DNA of 43,960 bases from Pseudomonadota bacterium (GCA_018821785.1 JAHJLI010000078.1:1-43960); one strand, 5' to 3'; counted from the stretch's first letter, positions 8,774 through 17,750 are shown. Notes: a model not told the origin generated them from the letters alone. Translations and numbers: made by a program.

Positions 8774-10510
8774 TTACATAGCAACGAGTGGAAGATATTC
8801 AGGCTTCCATCGTATTCGATCAATCAGATTTTTCATTCGCGCTTCCTCGTTATTATGCTGAAAGTCTGAATAGACGCAAGGCCTGCTGACGCCCTTCTTG
8901 ACTGCGGTCATGGCCACCGCCAGGGCAACCTTCTTGCCGACCTGACGAATGGCATTAATCGGCGGCACCAGGCGACCTTGGACAAGATCGTCAGGATCCA
9001 TCATTTCAGAAATCGCATATGCTGCGGCGGTGAAAAACTCGGGAAGTACCTCCCGAGCACCTGAGGCGAGAACTCCCAGTCCTATGCCTGGGAAAACCAG
9101 GGCATTATTACACTGGCTGATGATAAACGAATCCTCAAGTGCATCCATCGCAGAGCAAGGATTGCTGGTCGCGACCATAACCCCTTCTTCATTCCACTTA
9201 CGTATATTCTGACAAAATACTGCAGGCGTGGAAATGTGGTGGAACAAGGGGAGGATGAGGGGACGAGGTGTGTTGTGTTTGAGAGCCTGTACAGCTTCTT
9301 TTCTGAAAAAGAAATCCTGGCCTGTGGTCCCAATCAATACGGTAATGCCTGCATGACGAATTATTTCCGGGATATCGATTTTATTTATTGTGCTTATCCA
9401 GACGTACTTCTTCTTCTCTTTGGCAAATTTCCGTTTATAGAGAGAAGTGTCACGATGGTTGGTAATAAGACCCTGGGAATCAATCATAAAAATGTTGTCT
9501 AAGGCATGTTTCTCGGATAATCCTTCGGCGACAAGGGCTTTAAAGATCTGTTCGCCAATACCCACGCCTCCCGATCCTGCTCCGTTGATAAGAAAGCGCT
9601 GCTCGGTCAGTTTCTCTTTTTTAATCTTCATTGCCGATAGAATCGCTGCCAGGGCCACAGCACCCGTCCCCTGGATATCGTCGTTGAATGAAATGATTTC
9701 ATCGACAAAGGCATCTCGAATACTGAAGGCGTTATGTTGAGAAAAATCCTCCCATTGACAAAGGGCGTTGGGAAAGACATTTCGAAAGGCTCGAACAAAC
9801 CTGCCAATAAAGGATAGATACTCCTCCCCTCCAAGCCTCCGGTGACGCCAACCAAGATACTGACTGTCAGAAAGAAGTTTTTCATTATCGGTACCGACAT
9901 CAAGTGAGATCGGCAGACAATGCCAGGGAGCAATACCTGCACCCTGGGTGTAGAGCATCAATTTCCCAAGACACACCGCGATGCCCCCCGCCCCTTGATC
10001 ACCGATTCCAAGCACTCCCTGATTATCGGTTACCACGGCTACCCGGATATCACGGTGGACAAATCTTCGCAGAATATCTTCAGCATTATCAATATTTCCT
10101 GGGTAAAAATGAAGGCCGTTGGCCTGGCGAAACATTGACGAGTACTTCTGCACCGCCATACCTATAGTGGGGGTGTAGATGATTTTAATATAGTTTTCAA
10201 TATCACTTTTTATGAGGGCGTGGGCCAAGGTGGCATTTCTGTCAAACATCGCCCTAATAAAGATGAATTTCTCAATATCATCCGGCTTTTCATCGACTTT
10301 AATCCGAGAGCTTTGCACTTGACCCTCAAGATCTCGCACTCCTGGGGGAAGTGTTGCCTCAAGACTGAGGAGTTTTCTCTCTTCTTTACTAAACGCCGTC
10401 CCTTTATTTATATAGCTGCAGGACCTGGCCGACGATCCACTGGCATAAACGATTATTTCTCTGGTATTGCCGTATTCGTCGTATTTGAATCTGTAGAGAT
10501 TTGCCGCCAT
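8774..10510 (-). CDS. Malic enzyme (malate dehydrogenase, oxaloacetate-decarboxylating), large type
   Basis: Oxidatively decarboxylates malate to pyruvate and CO2, yielding NADH or NADPH. The start is taken at the ATG at 10510 (MAANLYRFKYDEYG), which has AGGGGG six bases upstream; longer in-frame extensions to 10612 would overlap the divergent kamA-like coding sequence. The resulting 578 residues match the long malic enzymes (about 560-580). Seen in order: IIYTPTIGMAVQKYS, the Lys/Asp region VTDNQGVLGIGDQGAGG, the metal site WEDFSQHNAF and FNDDIQGTGAVALAA, and the NAD(P) Rossmann motif GAGSGGVGIGEQIF. It heads the operon that continues with oleB, oleC, oleD and the protease. A supply of reducing power or pyruvate for lipid-derived olefin synthesis is possible, but the functional link is inference. 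Cofactor preference cannot be read with confidence. Confidence 0.94.
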   Translation of the reverse strand: MAANLYRFKYDEYGNTREIIVYASGSSARSCSYINKGTAFSKEERKLLSLEATLPPGVRDLEGQVQSSRIKVDEKPDDIEKFIFIRAMFDRNATLAHALIKSDIENYIKIIYTPTIGMAVQKYSSMFRQANGLHFYPGNIDNAEDILRRFVHRDIRVAVVTDNQGVLGIGDQGAGGIAVCLGKLMLYTQGAGIAPWHCLPISLDVGTDNEKLLSDSQYLGWRHRRLGGEEYLSFIGRFVRAFRNVFPNALCQWEDFSQHNAFSIRDAFVDEIISFNDDIQGTGAVALAAILSAMKIKKEKLTEQRFLINGAGSGGVGIGEQIFKALVAEGLSEKHALDNIFMIDSQGLITNHRDTSLYKRKFAKEKKKYVWISTINKIDIPEIIRHAGITVLIGTTGQDFFFRKEAVQALKHNTPRPLILPLFHHISTPAVFCQNIRKWNEEGVMVATSNPCSAMDALEDSFIISQCNNALVFPGIGLGVLASGAREVLPEFFTAAAYAISEMMDPDDLVQGRLVPPINAIRQVGKKVALAVAMTAVKKGVSRPCVYSDFQHNNEEARMKNLIDRIRWKPEYLPLVAM

Positions 10511-10585
10511 TCTCATCCCCCTCAATGCTACTTCTATGAATTGTGCGATTGACAAGTATCTTTCTTTGCCGCATAATGCCTGCCC

Positions 10586-11635
10586 ATGGAAACCTGGCAA
10601 CTCATTTTGCAAAACAGTATAACCACACTTGATGGCCTAAAAAGCCAATTGGAGTGTGATAATACTGCATTGGGGCAAGTAATAGCAAACTTTCCCATGC
10701 GAATAAATCCATATTTTGCAAAATTAATACAATCTCCCGGTGACCCGATCTGGAAACAAGCGGTTCCCGATATAGCAGAAATGGCTGATACAGTCTGCAT
10801 GGTCGATCCTTTAGAAGAAGACAATCTCAGTCCAGTTCCAAACCTCGTGCACAAATATCCTGATCGCGTATTGTTTCTGGTGTCCAATCAGTGTGCTATG
10901 TATTGCAGGTTTTGCACAAGAAAACGAAAAGTAGGCACGGAGAGGATGCATATTGACGATGCGACACTTGCCTCCGGTTACGAGTATCTGCAAAACCATC
11001 CTGAGGTACGTGAGGTTCTCCTTTCCGGCGGCGACCCCCTGCTCCTGCCTGATGAAAAAATATCCAAAATCCTCAACACCCTGAGGGCGATCCCTTCAAT
11101 CGAAGTTATTCGCATCGGCACCCGAGTACCATCGGTTTTGCCTATGCGCATTACCACTCACCTCGTTGCTATTCTGAAAGCTCACCACCCTCTCTATATC
11201 AACACTCATTTCAACCATCCTGCTGAAATTACAAAAGAATCATCTCTTGCCTGCACTATGCTTGCAGATGCCGGCATTCCCCTCGGTTGTCAGACTGTTT
11301 TATTGAAAGGGGTGAATGATAATGCCCAGACCATCAAAGATTTGATGCTGGCTCTTCTACGTATCAGGGTGAAACCCTACTATTTATTCCAGGCTGACCT
11401 TACCTGGGGAACCAACCATTTTCGCACGCCAACCGAAACCGGCATAGCTATCATGCGCAAGTTATATGGTCATATATCTGGAATGGCCATCCCAACTTTG
11501 GCTCTTGATGCCCCCGGCGGAAAAGGAAAAATTCCTCTAGCACCGCAATACATTTTACAAAAAGGCAAGGATCTTCTTTTTGAAAATTACTTAGGTGAGG
11601 TCTGCACCTATCCTGAAGCCGGCGAAGGCTTCTGA
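10586..11635 (+). CDS. KamA-family radical SAM aminomutase (lysine 2,3-aminomutase-like)
   Basis: Radical SAM, PLP-dependent enzyme that probably moves the alpha-amino group of lysine to the beta position. The 349-residue protein has the iron-sulfur cluster motif C103-x3-C107-x2-C110 (CAMYCRFC), followed by TRKRKVG, LSGGDPLLL, a PLP-lysine segment near the end (DAPGGKGKIPL), and Asp residues in FQADLTWG and LDAPGG that correspond to the lysine-binding aspartates of clostridial KamA. It is shorter than KamA (about 416), nearer in size to EpmB (about 340), which beta-lysylates EF-P. The sequence between the motifs reads like KamA (THFNHPAEIT, CQTVLLKGVND). No ablB, epmA or efp gene is in view, so osmolyte (N-acetyl-beta-lysine) versus EF-P modification is open. 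It is divergent from the malic enzyme operon with a 75-base gap. Confidence 0.85.
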   Translation: METWQLILQNSITTLDGLKSQLECDNTALGQVIANFPMRINPYFAKLIQSPGDPIWKQAVPDIAEMADTVCMVDPLEEDNLSPVPNLVHKYPDRVLFLVSNQCAMYCRFCTRKRKVGTERMHIDDATLASGYEYLQNHPEVREVLLSGGDPLLLPDEKISKILNTLRAIPSIEVIRIGTRVPSVLPMRITTHLVAILKAHHPLYINTHFNHPAEITKESSLACTMLADAGIPLGCQTVLLKGVNDNAQTIKDLMLALLRIRVKPYYLFQADLTWGTNHFRTPTETGIAIMRKLYGHISGMAIPTLALDAPGGKGKIPLAPQYILQKGKDLLFENYLGEVCTYPEAGEGF

Positions 11636-11719
11636 TGCATTTGACCTGATGCATTGACCCGGCATCTCTGCTTTCCTGAAGCGAAATCATCCCTTTATTC
11701 TCTTTTTATTTGTTGCCCT

Positions 11720-11747
11720 TTGCTTCTTCGTTGGTAATCGGTATAAT
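11720..11747 (+). promoter_or_regulatory. Possible promoter with palindrome over the -10 box, upstream of the HDOD-GGDEF gene
   Basis: A perfect TATAAT (11742-11747) lies 16 bases after a weak TTGCTT (11720-11725). The -10 box is enclosed by a 6-bp inverted repeat, GGTAAT at 11733-11738 and ATTACC at 11750-11755, which could be an operator. The remaining gene-free DNA from 11636 to 11875 is AT-rich and holds a second inverted repeat (AAATTCG at 11760-11766 and CGAATTT at 11785-11791). No regulator is identified. Confidence 0.4.
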
Positions 11748-11875
11748 TTATTACCTTAGAAATTCGATTCTTGTTTTTTCTAAACGAATTTAGTGAAGGT
11801 ATTTATCCCGTTTATTGGAGTTAGCTTGCAATAAACTTGTATTTTTTTCATCTCCGCCAATTAGGTTTACACAAA

Positions 11876-13426
11876 ATGACACAAGACGAACTCCTGGACA
11901 AAATTCTCAGCTCTACCGAGCTTCCCACTTTGCCTACAGTTGCTTCAAAGCTCATTACCTTGACGGCCAAGGAAGAAGCTACCCTCGCCGACATCGGTGA
12001 TCTTGTTTCTCGTGATATCTCATTGTCGGCGAAGATTTTAAAGGTATCGAACTCAGCATTTTACAGTTTCCCTCAACAAATTGGTTCAATCCAACAGGCG
12101 GTGAGTATTCTCGGCATGAACGCCGTCCGTAGCCTCGTTTTGTCATTCTCCTTTTTGAATATTAAGGGAGGGAAGACTCCGAACCGCTTTGATTTCGAAA
12201 TATTCTGGGAAAAATCGCTGGCATCGGCAGTTGCAGCCAGACTCATCCTTGAAAAGGTCAAAGGTATTGATGCCGAAGAAGGATTTGTGACCGGCTTATT
12301 ACAAAACCTTGGGGAATTGATCTTAGCCAGAACCTTTCCAGAGGAATATGAAAAAGTATTGCAAGACGTAAGCGACAATCAAACCGACACATGTGCTGCC
12401 GAGCAAGCAGTATTTTCTGCCGATCACACCCTTGTAGGTACAAGGGTTGCAAAAAGATGGGGATTCCCCGAATCTTTGATTGCACCCCTGGAATTTCACC
12501 ATGAACCGGAAAAATATACTGGCAACAATACAAATATCCGCACCACAATCAAAGCGGTGTATCTGTCCGATCATCTCATCAATATTCTGTTTTCCGACAG
12601 GCCAGAAGTTTATCATAAAAAATTCCAGAAAGAAGCTAACAAACTCCTCGGCCTCACCGGAGAAGCTCTCGAATCAATTCTTAACCAACTGCATCTCCGC
12701 GTAAAAGAGGCGGGAACGTATTTCAATTTGAAGGTTAAAAGCAGTAAATCGGTCCAAGAAATCCTCCAGGAAGCCAATATTCGCCTCAGCCTTATTAATC
12801 TGGACTACGATCAAATAAACAAACAGTTGGTCCAGGCGAAGATCAACCTGGAAAATCTCACCAAAGCCCTTGAGGAAAAAAATAAAATACTCGACAATCT
12901 TGCCAATATCGACGGCCTTACCGGCATAAATAATCATAGATTCTTCCAAAATGCCCTCGACCAGGAGATCAGTAGGGCAAATCGCAGCAGTAGCTCCATC
13001 TCCCTCCTGTTTATTGACATTGATTTTTTTAAGAAGTTCAATGATACCTATGGACATCAGATCGGAGATTTCGTTCTTGCGCAATTTGCTAAGACCATTC
13101 TTGAAAATATTCGACAATATGATGTGTTAGCTAGATATGGCGGAGAGGAGTTTGTGGTTATACTGCCTGAGACGAATACCGAAGAAGCACTGGCTGTTGC
13201 CGAAAAACTTCGAATTGTCATTGAAAGCACGATTTTCAGAGACACTCGTGAAGAATATCGTGTCACCGCAAGTTTTGGCCAAGCGTGCGGCAAGCCGGCC
13301 TTGGAAGATAATTTCACCAAGGATACTCTGATAAACCAAGCCGACCAGGCGCTGTATGAGGCCAAGGAGAAAGGGCGCAACCGGGTGGTAGCCTTTACAC
13401 CGAAGAAAAAATGGTTTTCATTCTAA
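11876..13426 (+). CDS. HDOD-GGDEF protein, probable diguanylate cyclase
   Basis: Cytoplasmic signalling protein of 516 residues from the chosen ATG (MTQDELLDKI); an ATG 13 codons upstream gives an implausible extension. Residues about 10-210 form an HDOD domain (LPTLPTVASKL, SRDISLSAKILKVSNSAFY, then FVTGLLQNLGELIL and HHEPEKY), a degenerate HD-GYP relative that usually senses or scaffolds. A coiled-coil linker (about 290-345) leads to a GGDEF domain (about 345-510) with an intact active site GGEEF near residue 422 and, exactly five residues before it, the inhibitory I-site RxxD (RQYD). It should therefore make cyclic di-GMP from two GTP and be product-inhibited. The next gene, 42 bases on, encodes a Cys-rich unknown probably co-transcribed. 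No membrane segment. The input signal for HDOD is unknown. Confidence 0.92.
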   Translation: MTQDELLDKILSSTELPTLPTVASKLITLTAKEEATLADIGDLVSRDISLSAKILKVSNSAFYSFPQQIGSIQQAVSILGMNAVRSLVLSFSFLNIKGGKTPNRFDFEIFWEKSLASAVAARLILEKVKGIDAEEGFVTGLLQNLGELILARTFPEEYEKVLQDVSDNQTDTCAAEQAVFSADHTLVGTRVAKRWGFPESLIAPLEFHHEPEKYTGNNTNIRTTIKAVYLSDHLINILFSDRPEVYHKKFQKEANKLLGLTGEALESILNQLHLRVKEAGTYFNLKVKSSKSVQEILQEANIRLSLINLDYDQINKQLVQAKINLENLTKALEEKNKILDNLANIDGLTGINNHRFFQNALDQEISRANRSSSSISLLFIDIDFFKKFNDTYGHQIGDFVLAQFAKTILENIRQYDVLARYGGEEFVVILPETNTEEALAVAEKLRIVIESTIFRDTREEYRVTASFGQACGKPALEDNFTKDTLINQADQALYEAKEKGRNRVVAFTPKKKWFSF

Positions 13427-13468
13427 TGATTTGTCACAGCTGCCTTCTTTTACCTGCAAGGTCATGAA

Positions 13469-14161
13469 ATGGCAACTGTCGCTCGAACCTATCTCTACAC
13501 TTTTTCACTGCCGAATCAGCGCAATATCGATTTCACGGTTACGCTAGACCCCATTTCCCAGCAAGTGAACATCTGTCCTCTTGTTGCACCGAGTTGGGCA
13601 AAACTTGAATATCATCAATGTTCACCTTGTCCGTTACAATGCACGGAGCATCCTTTTTGCCCCGCAGCTCTCTGCATTGCCGATCTTGTTGATATCTTTA
13701 AAGACACTGCCTCGTATGTCAAATGCCGCGTAACCTGCATTTCACCGGAAAGAACGGTGATAAAAGAAACCATAGTGCAGGAAGGGCTGGCTTCCATTCT
13801 TGGCCTGCTAATGGCCACAAGTGGTTGTCCTATTATGAATTTTTTTAAACCCATGGCACGATTCCATCTGCCTTTTTCTTCTGTCGATGAATCAATTTTC
13901 AGGATTGTCGCCGTGTATATGATAAGACAATATTACCGGAAGGATGATGCCAAGGATGACCAGTTTTCCCTTCACGATATCAAAAATCATTATACTCTGG
14001 TTAAGCAGGTAAATAAGGGTATCCTTGAACGTATCCTCAGCGCCACCGATCTCGACGCTGACAAAAATGCTATTGTTACCCTCAGCAGTCTTGGGCAGAT
14101 ACTCGAGATGGAGATTGATGCCAACCTTGAGTCCTTACATCATCTTTTCCTGGAAACTTGA
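13469..14161 (+). CDS. Conserved Cys-rich protein of unknown function (DUF6901-like)
   Basis: A 230-residue soluble protein with no enzymatic motif I recognise. The start ATG has AAGG seven bases upstream. Cysteines sit at 36, 51, 54, 58, 64, 69, 86, 90 and 120, with the dense cluster at 51-69 (pattern C-x2-C-x3-C-x5-C-x4-C) suggesting zinc or an iron-sulfur cluster. Further distinctive parts are the block around residues 104-140 (QEGLASILG, TSGCPIMNFFKPMARFHLPF) and a helical C-terminus. From memory this text resembles a family called DUF6901 found in Geobacter-like and related bacteria; I could not search. It follows the HDOD-GGDEF gene by 42 bases in the same direction, so a role in the same signalling path is plausible. 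It is convergent with priA. Confidence 0.75.
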   Translation: MATVARTYLYTFSLPNQRNIDFTVTLDPISQQVNICPLVAPSWAKLEYHQCSPCPLQCTEHPFCPAALCIADLVDIFKDTASYVKCRVTCISPERTVIKETIVQEGLASILGLLMATSGCPIMNFFKPMARFHLPFSSVDESIFRIVAVYMIRQYYRKDDAKDDQFSLHDIKNHYTLVKQVNKGILERILSATDLDADKNAIVTLSSLGQILEMEIDANLESLHHLFLET

Positions 14162-14247
14162 ATTGACTATGCCACAAAGAAGATTTCTCAGCACTTTCCC
14201 GAAGAATTAGTAGGACCGGGCTTTTTTCCGTTTGTCGACTTTCATGG

Positions 14248-16779
14248 TCACATCATGTTTTCCGGATCGACGTCAATAGAGAGATCACAATCGCGCTTAA
14301 TCACAGCCTTCCGATCACTTTGAATAGCTGTGCACAAAGCATGAAGTTCATCCGTATCAACACCCTTGATGAGAACCTGCCATCGATAATTATCTTTGAT
14401 CTTGTCTAAGGGTGACGGGGCTGGGCCAAGCACTTCAATACGATATTTTTCTTTTTCCACTGCTTTTCGACAAAATCGAGCAATGGTCAGGGCCGTAGCC
14501 TGCACATCGGCTTCCACCCGCCCTTTGACCCTCAGAACAGTAAGACGGACAAAGGGCGGAAAAACGGGGTGTTTACGCAACCGCATTTCATGTTCAAACA
14601 TTTTTCCATACTCATGCTGCCTGGCATAAACAATAGCATAGTGGTTAGGGCGCATGGTTTGAATAATAACTTCTCCCGGCTCATCGCCCCGACCAGCCCT
14701 GCCGGTAACCTGGGTAAGAAGCTGAAATGTTTTTTCCGCTGCCCGGAAATCAGGCATGCTCATCCCACCATCGGCCCATACCACTCCAACCAGGGTGACA
14801 TTTGGAAAGTGGTGGCCTTTAGCAATCATCTGGGTGCCGATAAGGATATCGATTTTCCCGCTATGCATGTCAGCGAGGGTGGAGAGAAACTTCTTGCGAT
14901 CTGAAGCGGTATCGGAATCGAGTCTGGTGATTCGTGCGTCCGGCAGAAGCTCTCGAACCTCTTCCTCAACTCTTTCCGTGCCAAAACCTGCCGGTACTAG
15001 GTTCGTCGATTGGCATTGCAGACAGATGGTTTTACCTGGCATGGTGAAGCCGCAATAGTGGCAGACCAATTGGTTTTTGCCCTTATGTAGGGTCAGAGAT
15101 ACATGGCAGTGGCTGCACTGCACGGGTGTGCCGCAATCTCGACAGAGAACAACAGCAGAAAAGCCACGGCGGTTAAGGAGCAGAATGCTTTGTCGGCAAT
15201 CGGAAAGATTCCGGCTGAGCTTGTTGAAAAGCTCCGGCTGGATAATTCTCTTGTTATCTTTTGCCCTTTTTTTGTTGAGATCAATTAACGTTACCGTGGG
15301 CAACGACCGACTACCCACCCGTTCAGTCATGTTCAACAGAACGTATTTACCCGACTGCGCATGGGCATAGCTGGTGATTGATGGGGTCGCTGATCCGAGG
15401 ATCACCACGCTGCCGTGGTGTCGTGCCCGCAGGACTGCGAGATCCCTGCCATGATAGCGAAAATTGTCATCCTGTTTAAAACTTGCGTCATGTTCTTCAT
15501 CGACGACAATCAGTCCCGGATCCTTCAAAGGAGCGAAAATTGCCGAGCGGGCCCCGATCACTACCCTTGCCTTTCCGCTGAGGGCGAGAGAAAATTGATC
15601 AAATCTTTCTGCGCTGGAAAGCCCTGAATGCAGGAGCACCACCTGATCCCCAAAACGGGATAGAAGGTGCGATTCAAGTTGAGTTGCCAGGGCAATTTCC
15701 GGCACCAAAATCAGCACATCCCGATCTTCTGCCAAGGTTTTTTCAGCCGCCTGGAGATATACCTCGGTCTTACCGCAACCGGTTATTCCGTGCAGAAGAA
15801 AAGGAGCGAAGATACGTTTTTGTATGGTAGGCAGAATTTTATCTAAGACGTCGTTTTGCTCTCTAGAAAGCTGTTCAGGTCGCGGATAATAGCGCAACTG
15901 TTCACCGAAGGGTGAACGAAAAACCCTTTCATGGGTTTCGACAACCATCCCTTTTGCAAGCAAATTTGCCAGTGCCTTTGACGCACCGCTATAACATGTT
16001 CGGATTTCCCTGAGGGCCACAGCCTTGCCATTGTATTCCTGGCTGAGGCTATGCAGAGCGTACAAAGCCCTAGTCTCGGAAAGGCTTAGCTCTATCTCGT
16101 TTTGGTCATTGATTGTTTGTCGATAGTTTTTAATCTTTTCAGGGCTGGTATCAATATCTACAGAAGGTAACAAATGGTCTTGAGCAAAGGCGTAACAGGT
16201 TTCATATTTTTCCCTGACAGTATCCTTTGAAAGTGAAACACCAAGGGAAATAATATGTGATTTAAGCAGCTTGCCAACCAGTTTTTTACTGCTCTTGTCG
16301 GCCATAATCTTCGTGGTTTCCCGCGGGCTAAGCTCGCCCTGAGCGACAATTTGCGCAATCCAAGCTGGGATCGTATCGGGAAAGAAGTCGACCAGAGAGG
16401 CCTTATCCGTTTTTAAAACCAGTATTTTCTGACTTTTAGTGGTGAGCCCACTAGGCAATGCGGTTTTTAGTACTAACCCAAGAGGGTAATGGTAATAATT
16501 TGCGACCCATCGAAAAAACGGAACGAGGTTCTCGTGAAAGATCGGAGAGTCCCCAAGAAACTCGAGTATCTCTTTTATCTTATACTCGGTTTCCAGGGGG
16601 GTGGGCTGTAGGCCGACAACATAACCGGTTATTTTCCGGTTCCCAAGTGGTACAAGAACCCTGCGTCCAATAAGGTTTTGCCGGTCAAGACCCGCTTCGC
16701 CATCCTCCTGTTGCGATGATACGCTGTAAGTTAAGGTATTCTCAATGGGGACGGTGACCGCAACCTCCAGATATGTCAT
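14248..16779 (-). CDS. priA: Primosomal protein N' (replication restart helicase PriA)
   Basis: Superfamily 2 DNA helicase that recognises abandoned forks and reloads the replisome. The 843-residue product carries the N-terminal 3'-DNA-binding region, Walker A GITGCGKTEV near residue 330, the DEEH box (VVDEEHDASFKQ) near residue 425, GSATPS, and a zinc region with paired CxxC motifs (CRDCG, CSHC, CHYCG, CLQC). Helicase motifs V and VI are present (GTQMIAKGHHFPNVTLVG, TQVTGRAGRGDEPGEV). It is about 110 residues longer than the E. coli protein, mostly in the region before the helicase core. Its ATG overlaps the galU stop as ATGA, so it is translated with galU, an unusual pairing. It converges with the Cys-rich gene, leaving 86 bases with no clear terminator. 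Confidence 0.97.
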   Translation of the reverse strand: MTYLEVAVTVPIENTLTYSVSSQQEDGEAGLDRQNLIGRRVLVPLGNRKITGYVVGLQPTPLETEYKIKEILEFLGDSPIFHENLVPFFRWVANYYHYPLGLVLKTALPSGLTTKSQKILVLKTDKASLVDFFPDTIPAWIAQIVAQGELSPRETTKIMADKSSKKLVGKLLKSHIISLGVSLSKDTVREKYETCYAFAQDHLLPSVDIDTSPEKIKNYRQTINDQNEIELSLSETRALYALHSLSQEYNGKAVALREIRTCYSGASKALANLLAKGMVVETHERVFRSPFGEQLRYYPRPEQLSREQNDVLDKILPTIQKRIFAPFLLHGITGCGKTEVYLQAAEKTLAEDRDVLILVPEIALATQLESHLLSRFGDQVVLLHSGLSSAERFDQFSLALSGKARVVIGARSAIFAPLKDPGLIVVDEEHDASFKQDDNFRYHGRDLAVLRARHHGSVVILGSATPSITSYAHAQSGKYVLLNMTERVGSRSLPTVTLIDLNKKRAKDNKRIIQPELFNKLSRNLSDCRQSILLLNRRGFSAVVLCRDCGTPVQCSHCHVSLTLHKGKNQLVCHYCGFTMPGKTICLQCQSTNLVPAGFGTERVEEEVRELLPDARITRLDSDTASDRKKFLSTLADMHSGKIDILIGTQMIAKGHHFPNVTLVGVVWADGGMSMPDFRAAEKTFQLLTQVTGRAGRGDEPGEVIIQTMRPNHYAIVYARQHEYGKMFEHEMRLRKHPVFPPFVRLTVLRVKGRVEADVQATALTIARFCRKAVEKEKYRIEVLGPAPSPLDKIKDNYRWQVLIKGVDTDELHALCTAIQSDRKAVIKRDCDLSIDVDPENMM

Positions 16780-17648
16780 TGACCTGCTACAATCTCCTTC
16801 AAGTGTTCAAGTAACTGTTTGCCAAGTCCGGGGTGCCTTAAACCATAGGCGATGATTGCTTTGAGATAGCCCATTTTATCGCCGGCATCAAAGCGTGTAC
16901 CTTGAAACTCATAGGCATACATGGCCCGTTTTTTGGTAAGGGCGAGGAGTGCGTCGGTGAGTTGAATTTCGCCGCCGTGACCAGGAGTGGTGGTGTCGAG
17001 AATGGTAAATATCTCCGGCATGAGAATGTATCTGCCGATAATCGCCATATCAGAATCGCTTGTACCAGGTGCTGGCTTTTCAACCATGCGCGATACCTTG
17101 AAGGTATGATCGTGAATATCTTTTTCGCCCTCTACAATGCCGTATTGGAAGGTTTCGCTCAGCGGTACCCGCTGAATTGCAACGATAGACTCCCCCACCT
17201 CCTCAAAGAGATCAAGCATCTGTTTGGCACAGGGGACTTTGCTCAATACCAGATCATCACCGAGAAGGACCATGAATGGCTCGTCACCGACCACATGCCG
17301 TGCAGTCCAGATGGCATGACCCAGGCCAAGGGGTTTTTTCTGTCTGACCGAAACAATATCGATGAGGTTGGAGATATTGTTGAGTTCTTCCCCGAGAATA
17401 ACCTTATTTTTTTCCTTTAACACCGCATCAAGATGAAAATTATAATCGAAGTGGTTTTCGATTGCCGATTTGCCTTCGCTGGTGACAAAAATTATCTGAT
17501 CTATCCCTGATGCCACAACTTCTTCGACAATATACTGAATGGTAGGCCGATCGACGATGGTCAGCAATTCCTTGGGAATCGATTTGGTCGCCGGCAAAAA
17601 TCTGGTACCTAAACCGGCAACGGGAATAACAGCTTTTCGTACTTTCAT
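16776..17648 (-). CDS. galU: UTP-glucose-1-phosphate uridylyltransferase
   Basis: Makes UDP-glucose from UTP and glucose-1-phosphate, feeding LPS, exopolysaccharide and glycogen-related pathways in the cytoplasm. The 290-residue protein starts MKVRKAVIPVAGLGTRFLPA with the nucleotidyltransferase signature GLGTRFLPATKSIPKE, followed by VTSEGKSAIENHFD, LLGDDLV (metal-binding Asp), and the sugar-binding VEKP segment. Length equals the family norm. The ATG has GAGG about five bases upstream. The stop overlaps the priA start. Pgm at 41390-43126 and GlgB at 30160-32367 in the same window use the same metabolite. Confidence 0.97.
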   Translation of the reverse strand: MKVRKAVIPVAGLGTRFLPATKSIPKELLTIVDRPTIQYIVEEVVASGIDQIIFVTSEGKSAIENHFDYNFHLDAVLKEKNKVILGEELNNISNLIDIVSVRQKKPLGLGHAIWTARHVVGDEPFMVLLGDDLVLSKVPCAKQMLDLFEEVGESIVAIQRVPLSETFQYGIVEGEKDIHDHTFKVSRMVEKPAPGTSDSDMAIIGRYILMPEIFTILDTTTPGHGGEIQLTDALLALTKKRAMYAYEFQGTRFDAGDKMGYLKAIIAYGLRHPGLGKQLLEHLKEIVAGQ

Positions 17649-17682
17649 GAAAACCTCTTTTTTAATAACAGGAAGCCAGTTG

Positions 17683-17730
17683 GTATGGTATGTATCTGGG
17701 CAATTAATTATTCGATATCAGCTACCATAC
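17683..17730. promoter_or_regulatory. Inverted repeat in the galU/hrpA divergent spacer
   Basis: GTATGGTA at 17683-17690 and its exact complement TACCATAC at 17723-17730 lie in the 102-base spacer between the divergent galU and hrpA genes. The arms are 32 bases apart, about three helical turns, compatible with a dimeric regulator that bends DNA, or with chance. No clear -10/-35 pair accompanies it. Confidence 0.25.
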
Positions 17731-17750
17731 TTTAGACAGCTATTTTTTTC

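Noticed and set aside
10511..10612. N-terminal extension of the malic enzyme
   Set aside because: It would overlap the start of the divergent KamA-like coding sequence; the ATG at 10510 has a good ribosome site.
11615..11632. GAAGCC/GGCTTC hairpin at the end of the KamA-like gene
   Set aside because: It lies inside the coding sequence and has no T-run after it, so a terminator call is not supported.
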